NCBI GenBank assembly: GCA_963971535.1
Contig: OZ020599.1
Span: 96,787,776-96,851,775, forward strand
Source: Notolepis coatsorum
Lineage: Eukaryota; Chordata; Actinopteri; Aulopiformes; Paralepididae
Reading direction: 5' to 3'
Length of the DNA: 64,000 nucleotides
The notes beneath the pieces are model-generated. The model had not been told where the DNA came from and made no database searches. It was given only the letters and a program-made list of their open reading frames with translations. Of this stretch, positions 63,720-64,000 are shown in pieces. The translations under genes were made by a program, and so were the position numbers. Numbering within the stretch: the first letter of the stretch is position 1; each line of letters begins with the position of its first letter.

Positions 63720-64000
63720 GAATAGAATAGAATAGAAATGCATTATCCTGAGGGAAATTTGACACAGCAAATCACTCAACATTAAACATTTAGACAGAAC
63801 AAGTCACGAATAAGAATAACAAAACAAATGGCCTAAGAATAGAATAAAATTAAATAGAATAAAAATAGAATAAAAGATACAGTAAATAAATACAGTAAAC
63901 ATATACTGAAGTCTACAGTAGGTGTAATATTGCACAGTGCTGTTTAAAAAGTAAGAGTCCAGGAAGATGGTACCTGTCACTCTGTGCTCAGTGATGCAGT
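63720..64000 (-). mobile_element. Rex1/CR1-group LINE 3' end (runs off window)
   Basis: Minus strand ends in ATTCTATTCTATTCTAT after TCCCTCAGGATAATGCATTT. The interior matches 42440-42470 (CTGTGCTCAGTGATGCAGT). Confidence 0.7.

Overview
The window is teleost fish genomic DNA. It holds parts of two intron-containing vertebrate genes on the minus strand, asic1 (acid-sensing ion channel 1) and gpd1 (cytosolic NAD-dependent glycerol-3-phosphate dehydrogenase). They are embedded in a dense, layered set of transposable elements of fish type: Gmr1-like Gypsy, BEL/Pao, DIRS, several LINE groups, a tRNA-derived SINE, and hAT-like and piggyBac-like non-autonomous elements. asic1 next to gpd1, on the same strand, matches the vertebrate neighbourhood asic1-smarcd1-gpd1. 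I see no smarcd1 exon between them. Layout: positions 126-3985 carry three gpd1 exons (2, 3 and 4 from right to left), with a hAT-like element and two SINE copies in the introns. 4.0-15.3 kb is intergenic or gpd1 intron 1, with LINE tails, two TTAA-flanked piggyBac-like elements, a 547-bp palindrome, a solo LTR and a hAT-like element. 15.3-62.5 kb holds eight asic1 exons, from the extracellular domain through TM2 to the cytoplasmic tail; the first exon or exons (N-terminus, TM1) lie beyond the right edge. Introns of asic1: a minisatellite open in all three reverse frames (15.9-16.9 kb); a tandem array that copies the exon's own splice donor (17.8-18.65 kb); an intact Gmr1-like Gypsy element with identical LTRs (19.54-24.70 kb); and a 29.8-kb intron (27.6-57.4 kb) that is almost entirely nested transposons. 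Inside that intron a hAT-like element (TSD GCTCTATC at 28406 and 42295) was inflated to 13.9 kb by a young BEL/Pao element and a LINE. A DIRS element sits in a TTAA-bounded repeat, with an L2 copy and a MITE inside it. An old LINE has been cut into at least three pieces by later insertions. The host genes are ordinary. The elements are mostly dead relics, but the Gypsy and BEL copies have long open frames and identical or nearly identical LTRs, so they inserted recently. Orientation: both LTR elements are antisense to asic1, while the DIRS, L2 and EN-RT LINE copies are in sense. Most remarkable signals: (1) the Gmr1-like integrase-before-RT order with a SCAN-like gag; (2) a tandem array of decoy 5' splice sites abutting an asic1 exon; (3) a family of TTAA-bounded palindromic repeats with the same layout at three loci; (4) a DIRS insertion whose empty site can be rebuilt exactly, without a target duplication.
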